From Buttiauxella sp. A111 (GTDB lineage: Bacteria > Pseudomonadota > Gammaproteobacteria > Enterobacterales > Enterobacteriaceae): 64,000 nt of DNA. The position numbers and the translations under genes were made by a program. Under the pieces are notes generated by a model. It ran no database searches, was not told the origin of the DNA, and saw nothing but the letters and a program-made list of their open reading frames with translations. Location of the stretch: contig NZ_BJFN01000001.1 in assembly GCF_014189855.1 (NCBI RefSeq), positions 1,286,758 to 1,350,757 of the forward strand. The letters are read 5' to 3'. Positions 1 to 9,953 of the stretch are shown piece by piece. Numbering within the stretch: the first letter of the stretch is position 1; every line of letters starts with the position of its first letter.

Positions 1-1
1 T

Positions 2-769
2 CTGAACCATTTTGGTTGGTTTACCCGTGTGCTGGTTGATGGGGAAGACCGCCTGCCGGAATTGCGCCGTCATATCGCTAAGTTTGGTCTTCTGACCGAA
101 GACGCCGCGCAAACTGACCCGCAACATTCCGATCCGTCGTGGGTGAAAACCTGGCGTAATATCAAACCAATTATGGATAATTTCCCGGAATACCTGCCAA
201 ACCCTTATTTGCAGTATTACCTGATGCCAAACGAAATCGTAGAGCATCAAAACCCTGACTACACTCGCGCTAATGAAGTCATGGATGGGCGTGAGAAGAA
301 ACTGTTTGCCGCCGCCGAGGAATATAAAAACACGGGGATTTTGCCGGATGCATTCCACGTCGGTGTACACGGTGCGTTTATCGTTGATGTCGCCTGTTCC
401 CTGGCCTTTGATTTGCGCCAACGCCATCTGGTGATTGTGGAAAACAAAGGCGCGATTGCAAATCTGCCGTATGACGCAATGGTAGAAGTCCCTGCGTACA
501 TCACATCCGAAGGGCCGGAGCCGGTGCGCATGGGTGCAGTCCCTCTCTTCCACCAGACGTTGTTGATGCAGCAGTTAGCCTCAGAGCAATTGCTGGTTGA
601 AGCGACGATTGAAGGCAGCTACGAAAAGGCACTACAGGCGTTTACGCTTAACCGCACCGTGCCAACCATGCAGCATGCGAAAGCGATTCTTGACGATATG
701 ATTGAAGCTAACCGTGATTACTGGCCGCAGCTTCAACAGGCGTGGAAAGATGGCGAAGCGGTGAAATAG
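2..769 (+). CDS. 6-phospho-alpha-glucosidase, GH4 family (5' end outside window)
   Basis: The reading frame is open from base 2, so the N-terminal part (about 200 residues, including the NAD-binding fold) lies outside the window. The visible 255 residues begin with LNHFGWFT, a glycoside hydrolase family 4 motif carrying a probable metal-ligand histidine. They continue with NLPYDAMVEVPAYI, which is characteristic of 6-phospho-alpha-glucosidases of the GlvA/MalA/AglB type. These cytosolic enzymes use NAD+ and Mn2+ to split phosphorylated alpha-glucosides such as maltose-6'-phosphate delivered by a PTS permease. A permease gene would be expected upstream. An RpiR regulator gene lies one gene downstream, beyond sseA, which fits a glv/mal type operon. 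The family is certain; the exact substrate is inferred. Confidence 0.88.
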   Translation: MNHFGWFTRVLVDGEDRLPELRRHIAKFGLLTEDAAQTDPQHSDPSWVKTWRNIKPIMDNFPEYLPNPYLQYYLMPNEIVEHQNPDYTRANEVMDGREKKLFAAAEEYKNTGILPDAFHVGVHGAFIVDVACSLAFDLRQRHLVIVENKGAIANLPYDAMVEVPAYITSEGPEPVRMGAVPLFHQTLLMQQLASEQLLVEATIEGSYEKALQAFTLNRTVPTMQHAKAILDDMIEANRDYWPQLQQAWKDGEAVK

Positions 770-885
770 GCTTCTTTTTTCAAGAAATTCGAGACACCTC
801 GCGCACCTGGATATAGTTGCTTGTCGGTTTAGCTAAAAACACCGACAATCCGGTAATAAGCAATAAATCGGAGGCAACGGCAACT

Positions 886-1737
886 ATGTCCACTACTTTC
901 TTCGTTGCGGGCGACTGGCTCGCAGAACATGTTAATGATGCGAGTATCCAGATTATTGATGCTCGCATGGCTCCTCCTGACCAGGAACATCGTGATGTAC
1001 CTGGTGAATACCGCGCAGGCCATCTGCCCGGCGCTGTATTTTTTGATATTGAAGCTCTTTCCGATCACACCAGCCCCCTGCCGCATATGATGCCGCGCGC
1101 AGAAGCCTTCGCCGTCGCAATGCGCGAGTTAGGTATCAGCCAGGACAAACATCTGATTGTTTACGATGAAGGAAATCTGTTCTCTGCCCCGCGTGCATGG
1201 TGGATGTTGCGTACTTTTGGCGCAGAGAAAGTCTCGATTCTGGCCGGGGGTTTAGCCGACTGGCAGCGCGAAGAATTACCTCTCGAAAAAGGTGATGTTG
1301 AATTAGCGGAAGGTGAGTTCGATGTGAATTTCGATCCCCTCGTCATTAAACGTCTGACCGATGTCCTGCTGGTCAGCCATGAAGGCACCGCGCAAATCGT
1401 GGATGCTCGCCCTGCCCCACGCTTTAATGCACAAGTTGACGAACCACGTCCTGGTTTAAGACGCGGGCATATTCCGGGCGCACTAAACGTGCCGTGGAAC
1501 TCACTGGTAGAAAATGGCCAGTTGAAAACCACCGATGAGTTGAATGAAATTTTTACCCGCCAGGGTGTGAGTTTTGATAAACCCGTTATCGCCAGTTGTG
1601 GTTCGGGCGTCACTGCGGCGGTGGTCGTACTCGCATTGGCTACGCTTGGCGTCAACGGTGTTTCGTTGTATGACGGTTCCTGGAGTGAATGGGGTGCACG
1701 CCCTGATTTACCTGTCGAACCAGCACAATCTCAGTAA
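886..1737 (+). CDS. sseA: 3-mercaptopyruvate sulfurtransferase SseA
   Basis: This is a 283-residue protein with two rhodanese domains, close to the 281 residues of E. coli SseA. It transfers sulfur from 3-mercaptopyruvate to thiophilic acceptors in the cytoplasm. The C-terminal domain carries the active-site loop CGSGVTA around residue 238, the form expected for mercaptopyruvate rather than thiosulfate as donor. The frame can be extended upstream to 817, but the ATG at 886 has a GGAGG-type ribosome site about 10 bases before it and matches the known N-terminus (MSTTFFV). The stop codon TAA shares its last A with the ATG of the next gene, so translation of the two is probably coupled. Confidence 0.95.
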   Translation: MSTTFFVAGDWLAEHVNDASIQIIDARMAPPDQEHRDVPGEYRAGHLPGAVFFDIEALSDHTSPLPHMMPRAEAFAVAMRELGISQDKHLIVYDEGNLFSAPRAWWMLRTFGAEKVSILAGGLADWQREELPLEKGDVELAEGEFDVNFDPLVIKRLTDVLLVSHEGTAQIVDARPAPRFNAQVDEPRPGLRRGHIPGALNVPWNSLVENGQLKTTDELNEIFTRQGVSFDKPVIASCGSGVTAAVVVLALATLGVNGVSLYDGSWSEWGARPDLPVEPAQSQ

Positions 1738-2510
1738 TGGATAACCGCCTGGTCGGCCTGCTTGAGCGCGGGGAGTCTTTAACCCGCGCTGAGTATCGCG
1801 TTCTCTCGCACTTAACTAACCACCCTTTGCTGGTCGGCAACATCACGGTTCGCGAACTTGCACAAGAGACGTTTGTCTCCAGCGCGACCATTATGCGGCT
1901 GTGTCATAAGCTTGGTTTTAGTGGTTTCAGTGAACTTATCTGGCACTGCAAACAACTGCTTTCCAACGCGCCGCATATTTCTCAGCAACCCATGCAGCCC
2001 GCGACCACACTCCCGGTTTTGTTCGATGAGTTTGTTGCTAATTACCAGCAAACCTTCCGTTGGGTGACTCCCGGGTTGATGGAACAATTCGCGACATTGC
2101 TGCGCGAAAAAGAGAGCTTCTTTTTATACGGCGCGGGTTTTTCCTATCTGTTTGCTGAATATCTCACCAAGAAACTTCAGGTGCTGGGCAAAACTGCGTT
2201 TATCTCCGGGCCGGGCGATAGTCGGGGGATTTTCCTGAGCAATGCGTCCAAGTACCAGGTATTTATCGCCATTTCTCGGAGTGGCGAAACTGAACAGGTA
2301 TTGGATAAAGCGCGGATTGCACAGAATGTTGGAATGACGATTGTGGCATTTACTCGCGCATCGTCGAACAGTTTGTCCGAACTTGCGGATGTGCATTTTC
2401 AACTTTACGACGAGGCAATCCACTATGCAGCAGAAGCCGCAGGGATCACCTCGTTTGAGTCTAATCTGGTGATGCTGATAGATTTATTGCTGTTGCAGGC
2501 TACGAGCTAA
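1737..2510 (+). CDS. RpiR-family transcriptional regulator, probable regulator of the alpha-glucoside genes
   Basis: This 257-residue protein has an N-terminal helix-turn-helix of the RpiR type (about residues 20-75, including SSATIMRLCHKLGFSGFSE). It is followed by a SIS sugar-phosphate-binding domain (about 115-240, with GAGFSYLFAEYLTKKLQ and ISRSGET). Its length and layout resemble GlvR/MalR, the RpiR activator found in glvA-glvR-glvC operons of Bacillus. Here the GH4 gene lies upstream but sseA separates the two. Its start codon overlaps the sseA stop (TAATG), so it is likely translated from the sseA message. In E. coli this interval holds the sRNA ryfA instead. A role in alpha-glucoside control is inferred from context only. 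Confidence 0.75.
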   Translation: MDNRLVGLLERGESLTRAEYRVLSHLTNHPLLVGNITVRELAQETFVSSATIMRLCHKLGFSGFSELIWHCKQLLSNAPHISQQPMQPATTLPVLFDEFVANYQQTFRWVTPGLMEQFATLLREKESFFLYGAGFSYLFAEYLTKKLQVLGKTAFISGPGDSRGIFLSNASKYQVFIAISRSGETEQVLDKARIAQNVGMTIVAFTRASSNSLSELADVHFQLYDEAIHYAAEAAGITSFESNLVMLIDLLLLQATS

Positions 2511-2569
2511 TAACGCGGCTGTTTCTTAGAGATTCAGCCCCTACAGCTCGTGCTTGCTACAACCGCAAA

Positions 2570-3346
2570 TCAGATGATTCGATTGGTTTTGAAATCGCGC
2601 AAGAAGCTACCCCAGCGGCGTTCATAGAAGGGCGTAATATGCGCCATCATGAAATGGCTGATGCCCTTCTCACCTTCTACCACCTGGCAAATATCGACCG
2701 GCTCATCACCTGGTAAAGTGTCCGTTGCCACACTTCCCGCCTGGCGAATGATCGCTTCAATATCACCTTCCGCTTCAATACCAATCAGCAGATTTGGCTG
2801 TTCATCTGCACGTTCTTTGATCGAGCAAATAAAAGCACGTTTCACCGTTTTCAGGTTTTTAAACAGCGTAGTTAACGAATCGACCATTTGCGCTGGCGGC
2901 TCAGCCACTTCAGAAAGCAGCAACGATGTCCCACCATCCAGCACTTCTTGCTGGGTTAATGGATCACTTTCGTCGCTGATTAAATGAGTGATTTCACGCG
3001 GGGTAAACTCTTTACCCGACGGCAATTTAGCATTCAAAAACAGTGTTGCACCCTGCGTCATTTCAAACAGCGTGCGTACCGGCATCACGACAAACGCCTG
3101 CTCGTGGCTGATGGCCTGTTGCAGTGCTTCAACAGAGGTGAAGAATGGAATGACAGAAGTGCCATCATCTTTTTCCCAGTGCTGCAATTCGACTGCACTA
3201 TCGGCATCAATGGCTTCGCCTTCTGCGGCTGTGCCTGGCACCCAAACCGTAGACTCCAACAGTACGCGGAAAAATGCAGGGCGATGCGCAGGTTCAGTCG
3301 CTGCCTGCTCAAGCAGGGTTTCGAGTTCGTTTTTTGATTCTGACAT
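2570..3346 (-). CDS. sseB: SseB family protein (enhanced serine sensitivity)
   Basis: At 258 residues it has the same length as E. coli SseB and starts MSESKNELE. The protein has an N-terminal SseB domain (about residues 10-130) and a related C-terminal domain. It has no signal peptide or membrane segment, so it should be cytosolic. In E. coli it was named because extra copies make cells serine-sensitive; the molecular function is not established. It follows the RpiR gene tail to tail and lies downstream of pepB on the same strand, separated by 137 bases that hold two repeat copies. Confidence 0.92.
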   Translation of the reverse strand: MSESKNELETLLEQAATEPAHRPAFFRVLLESTVWVPGTAAEGEAIDADSAVELQHWEKDDGTSVIPFFTSVEALQQAISHEQAFVVMPVRTLFEMTQGATLFLNAKLPSGKEFTPREITHLISDESDPLTQQEVLDGGTSLLLSEVAEPPAQMVDSLTTLFKNLKTVKRAFICSIKERADEQPNLLIGIEAEGDIEAIIRQAGSVATDTLPGDEPVDICQVVEGEKGISHFMMAHITPFYERRWGSFLRDFKTNRII

Positions 3347-3373
3347 GGTCGTTCCAGATTATTCATATTTGAT

Positions 3374-3475
3374 CCCCTCTCCCATTGGGAGAGGGTTAGG
3401 GTGAGGGGATAAGCATAGATGGCAACCATCAAGCCTGGTCACCCTCATCCCGACCTTCTCCCCCAGGAGAAGGGG
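3374..3475. repeat. Inverted pair of GAGAGGG-type palindromic repeats
   Basis: Two copies lie between sseB and pepB. Copy 1 (3374-3409) is a CCCCTCTCCC / GGGAGAGGG hairpin with the tail TTAGGGTGAGGGG. Copy 2 (3441-3475) is in the opposite orientation, with CACCCTCATCCCG ahead of a CCTTCTCC / GGAGAAGG hairpin. The same unit occurs at 12251-12364, 28129-28203 and 32671-32700. Such REP-like units are common in intergenic DNA of Enterobacter, Klebsiella and relatives and can end or stabilise transcripts. Confidence 0.85.
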
Positions 3476-3483
3476 AAAAACAG

Positions 3484-4770
3484 TTATTTACCCACCAGCA
3501 GGTTAGCAATAGCACGAACACCAATGCCTGTTGCGCCAGCAGACCACTGTTCAACAGCACCTTTGCGGTAGGTTGCGGAACAGTCAATGTGCAGCCAGCC
3601 CTGGTGATAATTTTCCACGAAGTGGGACAAGAAGCCCGCTGCCGTACTCGCACCCGCCGGGAAGGAGGCGTTAGACGTGTTGTTCAACTCAGCAAAGTTA
3701 GAAGGCAACTGGTTGCGATGGAATTCGGCTAACGGCAGACGCCAGAATGGCTCGTTCTCAGCAGCCGCACTCGCCATCAGGCGGTTTACCAGCTCATCAT
3801 CAAAACTAAACAGAGCGTGGTAATCGTTACCCAATGCTGTTTTCGCCGCACCGGTTAACGTCGCGCAGTCGATGATCAGTTCAGGTTTTTGCGCACACGC
3901 ATCAATCAGGCCATCAGCCAGAACCAAACGACCTTCCGCATCGGTATTCATGATTTCAACGGTTTTGCCGTTGCGATACTTAATGATGTCGCCCAGTTTG
4001 AAGGCATTACCGCTAATCAGGTTGTCCGCACAACACAGGTACAATTTGACGCGTTTGTTCAGGCCACGAGTAATCGCGAAGGCCAGAGCACCAGTGATGG
4101 TCGCCGCGCCGCCCATGTCAGATTTCATCGAGTCCATGAACGCGCTTTGTTTGATGCTGTAGCCGCCGGAATCGAAAGTGATCCCTTTACCCACCAGGCA
4201 CGCATAAACCGGTGCTTCTGGGTTACCGGTTGGGTTGTAGTCCAGTGCCAGCAATACTGGCGGACGTTCGGAACCACGGCCAACGGTATGGATACCCATG
4301 TAGTTCTGCTCACGCAGATCTTCGCCTTTAGTGATGCGCCATGAAACGTTGTTGCATGCAACATCGCACAGCAGGTCAACAGCTCGTGAAGCGAGTTGTT
4401 CTGGGCCAAGTTCTTCTGCTGGGGTATTGATGGTATGACGAACCCAGTCGATGATTTTCAGACGGTTGTTAAGCTCTTTTTGCTCTTCTTCACTTAGCAC
4501 AGCCCAGTCAACTTTACGCGTGCCTTTTGGTGCACGATAGCCCTGCCAGAATGCCCAGCTCTTTTCTACATCCCACCCTTCACCCGCCAGTTCTACATGT
4601 TTCAGGCCCTGGCCGTCGATTTTACGCGCCGCACGTTGGATTAACCCCAGGTCATCTTTGCCTGTCAGGTGCAGGGTAATCCCTTCTTCGTTGATACTGT
4701 AAGCGGCATTCTCACCCCAACGCGCGTCAGCAGGCGTAGTAGAAAGGGTGATTTTCATGGCTTCTGTCAT
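3484..4770 (-). CDS. pepB: Peptidase B (leucyl aminopeptidase family M17)
   Basis: This 428-residue protein is one residue longer than E. coli PepB and shares its start ([11 protein letters not shown]). The M17 catalytic domain occupies the C-terminal two thirds. The family signature [13 protein letters not shown] is present, as is the upstream metal-binding stretch [14 protein letters not shown]. The enzyme is a cytosolic aminopeptidase using two metal ions (Mn2+ or Zn2+) that removes N-terminal residues from short peptides. It lies downstream of iscX, with a terminator hairpin between them, so it is probably expressed mainly from its own promoter. Confidence 0.96.
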   Translation of the reverse strand: MTEAMKITLSTTPADARWGENAAYSINEEGITLHLTGKDDLGLIQRAARKIDGQGLKHVELAGEGWDVEKSWAFWQGYRAPKGTRKVDWAVLSEEEQKELNNRLKIIDWVRHTINTPAEELGPEQLASRAVDLLCDVACNNVSWRITKGEDLREQNYMGIHTVGRGSERPPVLLALDYNPTGNPEAPVYACLVGKGITFDSGGYSIKQSAFMDSMKSDMGGAATITGALAFAITRGLNKRVKLYLCCADNLISGNAFKLGDIIKYRNGKTVEIMNTDAEGRLVLADGLIDACAQKPELIIDCATLTGAAKTALGNDYHALFSFDDELVNRLMASAAAENEPFWRLPLAEFHRNQLPSNFAELNNTSNASFPAGASTAAGFLSHFVENYHQGWLHIDCSATYRKGAVEQWSAGATGIGVRAIANLLVGK

Positions 4771-4806
4771 TTTATTTTCCTTATACTTTTCAGCTCATGC
4801 TTCATA

Positions 4807-4834
4807 TAGAAAAGGCTGCCATAGGCAGCCCTTG
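4807..4834 (-). terminator. Terminator after the isc operon
   Basis: The hairpin GGGCTGCC-TAT-GGCAGCC, read on the minus strand and followed by TTTTCT, lies 16 bases past the iscX stop. It separates the isc-hsc-fdx-iscX operon from pepB. Confidence 0.75.
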
Positions 4835-4849
4835 TTCTAATACCCTAAA

Positions 4850-5050
4850 TCATTCTGCTTCATCTAACCAGACTAACAGAATAGCTTCCAGAATTTTTTC
4901 ATTGGATGCGTTTGGATCGTCATCAAAATCTTCCAGATCGCAGACCCATTGATGAAGATCGGTAAAGCGCACCGTCTTCGGGTCAAGATCCGGGCGACTA
5001 TCGTACAGCGCCTCGCCAATTTCGCGGCTATCGGTCCATTTCAGTCCCAT
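4850..5050 (-). CDS. iscX: Fe-S assembly protein IscX
   Basis: A 66-residue acidic protein, the same length as E. coli IscX (YfhJ). The sequence has the family's winged-helix pattern with the conserved [15 protein letters not shown] start and a patch of acidic residues ([10 protein letters not shown]) near the middle. In E. coli it binds IscS and iron and modulates cluster assembly. It is the last gene of the isc operon, 12 bases after fdx. Confidence 0.95.
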   Translation of the reverse strand: MGLKWTDSREIGEALYDSRPDLDPKTVRFTDLHQWVCDLEDFDDDPNASNEKILEAILLVWLDEAE

Positions 5051-5062
5051 TTGCGGCTCCTG

Positions 5063-5398
5063 TTAGTGCTCACGCGCATGGTTGATGGTGTAGCGCGGCA
5101 TCTCAACGACCAGGTCTTCGTCAGTGACGCGTGCCTGGCAGCTTAAACGGCTTTCTGGCTCAAGACCCCAGGCTTTGTCCAGCATGTCGTCTTCGTCTTC
5201 CGTACTTTCAGCAAGGGAGTCGAAACCTTCACGCACGACACAGTGGCAGGTAGTGCAAGCACAGGACTTTTCACAGGCGTGTTCAATCTCGATACCGTTG
5301 CGCAGTGCAACATCAAGAATGGTTTCACCGACATTTGCTTCCAAAACTGCGCCATCTGGACACAAATCCTGATGAGGCAAAAATACAATCTTTGGCAT
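5063..5398 (-). CDS. fdx: [2Fe-2S] ferredoxin, isc type
   Basis: This 111-residue adrenodoxin-like ferredoxin has the cluster ligands visible as CEKSCACTTC (Cys42, 48 and 51 by count) and a later CQARV (about Cys87). Fdx supplies electrons during Fe-S cluster assembly on IscU. It starts one base past the hscA stop region and precedes iscX, which is the standard isc order. Confidence 0.97.
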   Translation of the reverse strand: MPKIVFLPHQDLCPDGAVLEANVGETILDVALRNGIEIEHACEKSCACTTCHCVVREGFDSLAESTEDEDDMLDKAWGLEPESRLSCQARVTDEDLVVEMPRYTINHAREH

Positions 5399-5399
5399 G

Positions 5400-7250
5400 T
5401 TAAACCTCGTCCACGGAGTGGCCTTTCAGCGCCTTACGGATTGATTCATCCATACGACGAGCGGCGAAATCCTGGGTTTGTTTGTCTACGTTTTTAATGG
5501 CTTGTTCAATCGCATCGATGTCGTCACCCGCAGCGGCAGCATGGAGTGCCACCATCGCAGCGTCGATATCAGCACGTTCAGCGGCACTTAACAGCGCGCC
5601 ATCTGAGGTCAACGCACCTTGCAAGCTTTCCAGCACGCGGGCCGCGTCAACTTTTTGCTCTGCGAGCATACGTGCTTTCACGTCATGCTCGGCAAAGCTC
5701 ATGGAATCCTGAATCATCGAGGCAATTTCACCGTCACTCAGGCCATAAGAAGGCTTCACCTGAATAGACGCTTCCACTCCCGTGGATTTCTCCATCGCGG
5801 TCACGCTCAGCAAGCCGTCAGCATCAACCTGGAAGGTCACGCGGATATGCGCGCCGCCAGCTGGCATCGCCGGAATGCCACGCAGCGTAAAGCGTGCGAG
5901 AGAACGGCAGTCCTGCACCAGCTCACGTTCGCCCTGCATGACATGAATCGCCATTGCAGTTTGACCATCTTTGAAAGTGGTGAAATCCTGCGCACGTGCC
6001 ACTGGAATGGTGGTGTTACGCGGAATCACTTTTTCCACCAGACCGCCCATGGTTTCAAGACCGAGCGACAACGGGATAACATCCAGCAGCAGCATTTCGC
6101 TGTCTGGCTTGTTGCCCACCAGAATATCGGCCTGAATCGCCGCGCCAATAGCGACAACTTTATCCGGGTCTATAGATGTCAGTGGGGTGCGGCCAAAGAA
6201 CTCGCCCACACGTTCACGCACTAATGGCACGCGCGTTGAACCACCGACCATCACCACTTCCAGCACCTCGTTAGCCTCGACACCGGCGTCTTTCAACGCA
6301 CGGCGACAGGCCAGCAAAGTACGCTTAACCAGGGCTGCAATCAGTTCGTTGAACTGATCGCGAGTAACGGTGCCTGTCCAGCCCGCCACTTCAACAGTGG
6401 TGCTTTGTGCATCGCTTAACGCAATTTTCGCAGCGATTGCGGCATCCAGTAACTGGCGTTGGACGCGATCGTCGCTACGGTCAGCAACGCCCGCTTGTTC
6501 ACGCAGCCAGTCGGCCAGCAGGTGGTCGAAGTCGTCGCCGCCCAGCGCAGAATCACCGCCGGTCGCCAGCACTTCAAACACGCCACGGCTTAAACGCAGG
6601 ATAGAGATATCAAAAGTGCCGCCGCCCAAATCGTAAACGGCGATCACACCTTCTTTACCGGAATCCAGACCGTAAGCGATAGCCGCTGCGGTCGGCTCAT
6701 TCAGCAAACGCAGGACATGCAGCCCAGCCAGACGCGCCGCGTCTTTGGTGCCCTGACGCTGTGCATCATCGAAATAAGCAGGAACGGTAATGACCACACC
6801 ATCAAGTTGGCCTTCGAGCGCTTCGGTCGCGCGTGCACAAAGAGCCTTGAGGATGTCGGATGAAATACGAATAGGGTTCAGCAGCCCGGCCGGGGTGTTG
6901 ATCATCGGCAGGCCATTTTCACTCGGCTGGAGTGAATAAGGCAGATGCGGATAGCGTGCCTGAATGTCAGCAAGCGAACGGCCCATCAGACGTTTTATCG
7001 AACTGATCGTGTTTGCTGGATCTGTTGCGGCTTGCGCACGCGCATCCCAGCCCACGTTCAAACCTTGTTGCTGATAGTGCACCACAGAAGGTAACAGGTG
7101 ACGCCCTTCATGGTCAGGCAGCGTTTCGGCTTGCCCACTACGAACTGTTGCAACCAGTGAATTGGTGGTGCCTAAATCGATGCCCACCGCCAGCTTGCGC
7201 TGATGGGGGGCCGCACTCAGACCCGGCTCACTAATTTGTAATAACGCCAT
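5400..7250 (-). CDS. hscA: Fe-S assembly chaperone HscA (Hsp66)
   Basis: This 616-residue Hsp70 homologue matches the E. coli length. The ATPase domain (about 1-380) starts with [15 protein letters not shown] and contains [15 protein letters not shown] and [10 protein letters not shown]. The substrate-binding domain and helical lid follow. HscA, with HscB, binds the LPPVK segment of IscU and drives cluster release to acceptor proteins. It sits between hscB and fdx with very short gaps, so it is part of the iscR operon. Confidence 0.98.
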   Translation of the reverse strand: MALLQISEPGLSAAPHQRKLAVGIDLGTTNSLVATVRSGQAETLPDHEGRHLLPSVVHYQQQGLNVGWDARAQAATDPANTISSIKRLMGRSLADIQARYPHLPYSLQPSENGLPMINTPAGLLNPIRISSDILKALCARATEALEGQLDGVVITVPAYFDDAQRQGTKDAARLAGLHVLRLLNEPTAAAIAYGLDSGKEGVIAVYDLGGGTFDISILRLSRGVFEVLATGGDSALGGDDFDHLLADWLREQAGVADRSDDRVQRQLLDAAIAAKIALSDAQSTTVEVAGWTGTVTRDQFNELIAALVKRTLLACRRALKDAGVEANEVLEVVMVGGSTRVPLVRERVGEFFGRTPLTSIDPDKVVAIGAAIQADILVGNKPDSEMLLLDVIPLSLGLETMGGLVEKVIPRNTTIPVARAQDFTTFKDGQTAMAIHVMQGERELVQDCRSLARFTLRGIPAMPAGGAHIRVTFQVDADGLLSVTAMEKSTGVEASIQVKPSYGLSDGEIASMIQDSMSFAEHDVKARMLAEQKVDAARVLESLQGALTSDGALLSAAERADIDAAMVALHAAAAGDDIDAIEQAIKNVDKQTQDFAARRMDESIRKALKGHSVDEV

Positions 7251-7263
7251 ATTGAGCTTCCAG

Positions 7264-7779
7264 TTAAAAATCGAGCAGCTTTTCTTCGAGTTGTTCTATT
7301 TGGCTGCGCAGTTTATCGAGAAAACGCAGTTTACGCACAGTATCCGCCGCCTGCGTCCAATCCTGATTATCCAGCTGTTGCACCATTAACGCCATGCGGG
7401 TTTTCACCATCGCATTTACGTTGGCACTAAAGGATTCCAGGCGGTCGCTATCTTTGGCGTGCTCGATGTTATCAAGCTCTTCGCGCAATTCGAGTTGTTC
7501 CATCAAAAACGCGGTGTCGCGCACGGTATGCTGTTCATTCGCCAGATCAAAACCGTTGAGGGAGAGAATATACTCGGCACGCAGCAACGGATGACGCAGC
7601 GTTTGCCAGGCCTGGTTGATGGTCGCAGATTGTTGGACCGCCAGCAGTTGTTCCGCCTGAGGGCGGCTGGCGTATTTATCCGGATGGAACTGGCGTTGCA
7701 GCTCCTGGTAACGGGTCGCCAGCAGCTCAGTGTTGACAGTGAAGCCTACCGGTAACCCAAAGAGGGTAAAGTAATCCAT
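7264..7779 (-). CDS. hscB: Co-chaperone HscB (J-domain protein)
   Basis: This 171-residue protein has an N-terminal J domain carrying HPDK at residues 32-35 and a C-terminal three-helix bundle that binds IscU. The frame can be extended 14 codons upstream to 7821, but the ATG at 7779 gives [10 protein letters not shown], the known N-terminus and the exact E. coli length. HscB stimulates HscA ATPase and delivers loaded IscU to it. The stop is 13 bases before the hscA start. Confidence 0.96.
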   Translation of the reverse strand: MDYFTLFGLPVGFTVNTELLATRYQELQRQFHPDKYASRPQAEQLLAVQQSATINQAWQTLRHPLLRAEYILSLNGFDLANEQHTVRDTAFLMEQLELREELDNIEHAKDSDRLESFSANVNAMVKTRMALMVQQLDNQDWTQAADTVRKLRFLDKLRSQIEQLEEKLLDF

Positions 7780-7849
7780 AACAGACTCAGGGTTAACGTG
7801 GTAAAGCGCCATTCCCCGCAAGCCTTAGCTCGCGGGGAATGAGCTGAAA

Positions 7850-8173
7850 TCAGACGTGGAAGCTTTCGCCGCAGCCGCACTCATCTTTCACGTTCGGGTT
7901 AGTAAATTTAAACCCTTCGTTCAGACCTTCTTTGACGAAGTCGAGCTCAGTGCCGTCCAAAAATTGCAGGCTTTTACCATCGACGACCACTTTCACGCCT
8001 TTGTCTTCGAACACGGTGTCTTCATCCATCGGTTCATCAACAAATTCCAGAACATAAGCCATGCCAGAGCAGCCAGAGGTGCGAACGCCTAAGCGCAAAC
8101 CAAAACCTTTACCACGGTTGGCAAGAAAGGCATTCACGCGTGCAGCAGCACTGTCGCTAAGGGTAATCGACAT
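7850..8173 (-). CDS. iscA: Fe-S cluster carrier IscA
   Basis: A 107-residue A-type carrier with the three invariant cysteines at Cys35 (SGCSGMAY), Cys99 and Cys101 (ECGCGESF). It accepts clusters made on IscU and passes them, mostly as [4Fe-4S], to target enzymes. It lies between iscU and hscB in the isc operon. Length and cysteine positions match E. coli IscA. Confidence 0.97.
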   Translation of the reverse strand: MSITLSDSAAARVNAFLANRGKGFGLRLGVRTSGCSGMAYVLEFVDEPMDEDTVFEDKGVKVVVDGKSLQFLDGTELDFVKEGLNEGFKFTNPNVKDECGCGESFHV

Positions 8174-8218
8174 ACAACGACCTCAACTCAAAGTATTCTA
8201 AAAAAGACTCACGCTTAC

Positions 8219-8605
8219 TTATTTAGCTTCACGCTTACTTTTGTAATCCGCAATTGCCGCTTTGATAGCGTCTTCTGCAAGGATTGAGCAGTGAATCTTC
8301 ACCGGTGGCAGTTCAAGTTCTTCTGCAATGTCGGTGTTTTTGATGGCTTGCGCTTCATCCAAAGATTTACCTTTAACCCATTCGGTTACCAGCGAGCTGG
8401 AAGCAATGGCAGAGCCACAGCCGTAGGTTTTGAAGCGAGCGTCTTCAATAATACCTTCATTGTTGACTTTAATCTGCAACTTCATCACGTCACCACAAGC
8501 AGGCGCACCCACCATACCGGAACCGACGCTGTCATCGCTGTTATCAAAAGAGCCAACGTTGCGTGGATTTTCGTAGTGATCTATTACTTTTTCGCTATAA
8601 GCCAT
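8219..8605 (-). CDS. iscU: Fe-S scaffold protein IscU
   Basis: This 128-residue scaffold has Cys37 (PACGD), Cys63 (YGCGSA), His105 and Cys106 (KIHCSI) as cluster ligands, and the LPPVK motif recognised by HscA. IscU receives sulfur from IscS and iron, builds a [2Fe-2S] cluster and hands it on. It lies 27 bases downstream of iscS. Confidence 0.98.
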   Translation of the reverse strand: MAYSEKVIDHYENPRNVGSFDNSDDSVGSGMVGAPACGDVMKLQIKVNNEGIIEDARFKTYGCGSAIASSSLVTEWVKGKSLDEAQAIKNTDIAEELELPPVKIHCSILAEDAIKAAIADYKSKREAK

Positions 8606-8632
8606 TTTTAATTCTCCTGAATTCGATACCGA

Positions 8633-9847
8633 TTAATGATGAGCCCATTCGATGGAATTAAGATCCACGCCCTGCTTGAACATTTCCCACAGTGGAGAAA
8701 GGTCGCGCAAACGGCCAATGGACTTACGTACCAATTCGATGGTGTAGTCGATCTCTTCTTCAGTAGTAAAACGACCTAAAGAGAAACGGATGGAGCTGTG
8801 TGCCAGTTCATCAGTCATACCCAGCGCACGCAGCACGTAGGATGGCTCAAGACTTGCTGAAGTACAGGCAGAACCAGAAGAAACCGCGAGGTCTTTGAGC
8901 GCCATGATCAGGGACTCACCTTCAACGTAGTTAAAGCTTACGTTCAGGATCGTTGGAACCCCATTTTCCAGGTCGCCGTTCAGATACACTTCTTCCATAT
9001 CTTTCACGCCGTTCCACAGACGGTTACGCAGCGCGCGCAGACGGGACATTTCTGTTTCCATCTCTTCTTTCGCGATACGGTAAGCTTCGCCCATGCCGAC
9101 AATCTGGTGAACAGGCAGAGTACCAGAACGCATGCCGCGTTCATGACCGCCACCGTGTACCTGTGCTTCGATACGAATACGTGGTTTACGGCGAACATAC
9201 AGCGCGCCGATCCCTTTCGGGCCATAGATTTTGTGACCAGAGAAGGACATCAGGTCAACTTTCAGCGTGCTCAGGTCGATAGGCAGTTTGCCTACACTTT
9301 GAGTCGCATCAACGTGATAGATAATGCCACGCGCACGGCACATTTCGCCGATTGCCGCGATATCTTGCACCACGCCGATTTCGTTATTCACGTGCATGAT
9401 AGAAACCAGAATGGTGTCGTCACGCATCGCAGCTTTCAGCACATTCAGGTCAACGATACCGTTGCTCTGTGGTGCCAGGTAAGTCACTTCAAAACCTTCA
9501 CGCTCAAGCTGACGACAAGTATCCAGCACCGCTTTGTGTTCGGTTTTTACCGTGATGATGTGCTTGCCTTTCTTCTGATAGAAGTTAGCGGCACCTTTAA
9601 TTGCGAGGTTATCAGATTCAGTAGCGCCGGAGGTAAAGACGATTTCACGCGGGTCTGCACCAACCAGTTCAGCGATTTGGTTACGGGCGATATCAACAGC
9701 TTCTTCCGCCTGCCAACCGAAACGGTGAGAACGAGAAGCCGGGTTACCGAAGGTTCCGTCCATAGTCAAACACTGCATCATTTTCTGCGCAACGCGTGGA
9801 TCAACCGGCGTAGTCGCAGAGTAATCGAGATAAATCGGTAATTTCAT
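8633..9847 (-). CDS. iscS: Cysteine desulfurase IscS
   Basis: This 404-residue PLP enzyme has the same length as E. coli IscS. The PLP lysine lies in [12 protein letters not shown] (Lys206), and the persulfide-forming cysteine lies in [10 protein letters not shown] (Cys328). IscS removes sulfur from L-cysteine and delivers it to IscU, ThiI, TusA and other acceptors for Fe-S clusters and tRNA thiolation. It is the second gene of the isc operon. The 106-base gap from iscR contains a stable hairpin. Confidence 0.98.
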   Translation of the reverse strand: MKLPIYLDYSATTPVDPRVAQKMMQCLTMDGTFGNPASRSHRFGWQAEEAVDIARNQIAELVGADPREIVFTSGATESDNLAIKGAANFYQKKGKHIITVKTEHKAVLDTCRQLEREGFEVTYLAPQSNGIVDLNVLKAAMRDDTILVSIMHVNNEIGVVQDIAAIGEMCRARGIIYHVDATQSVGKLPIDLSTLKVDLMSFSGHKIYGPKGIGALYVRRKPRIRIEAQVHGGGHERGMRSGTLPVHQIVGMGEAYRIAKEEMETEMSRLRALRNRLWNGVKDMEEVYLNGDLENGVPTILNVSFNYVEGESLIMALKDLAVSSGSACTSASLEPSYVLRALGMTDELAHSSIRFSLGRFTTEEEIDYTIELVRKSIGRLRDLSPLWEMFKQGVDLNSIEWAHH

Positions 9848-9902
9848 TGCTCTTTAAGCTCCGTACATCACTACTTCAATGCAAAAAACCAAACCTGTTT
9901 AA

Positions 9903-9923
9903 CTGGGAGCGACGGGCTCCCGG
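9903..9923 (-). promoter_or_regulatory. Stem-loop between iscR and iscS
   Basis: GGGAGC and GCTCCC form a 6-bp perfect stem with a 5-base loop in the iscR-iscS spacer. In E. coli a structure in this spacer protects the iscR part of the mRNA when the sRNA RyhB triggers decay of iscSUA. The hairpin is seen directly; the same role here is inferred. Confidence 0.5.
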
Positions 9924-9953
9924 GTCTGATTCTAAAATTCGTTTTTGTTGTGC

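Noticed and set aside
5619..6224. Long plus-strand frame of 201 codons opposite hscA
   Set aside because: It lies wholly inside a clearly functional gene and mirrors its codon bias; its composition (many His, Arg, Gln) is that of an antisense shadow.
9107..9841. Plus-strand frame of 244 codons opposite iscS
   Set aside because: The same reasoning applies: fully embedded in iscS, no ribosome site, and no family-like motifs.
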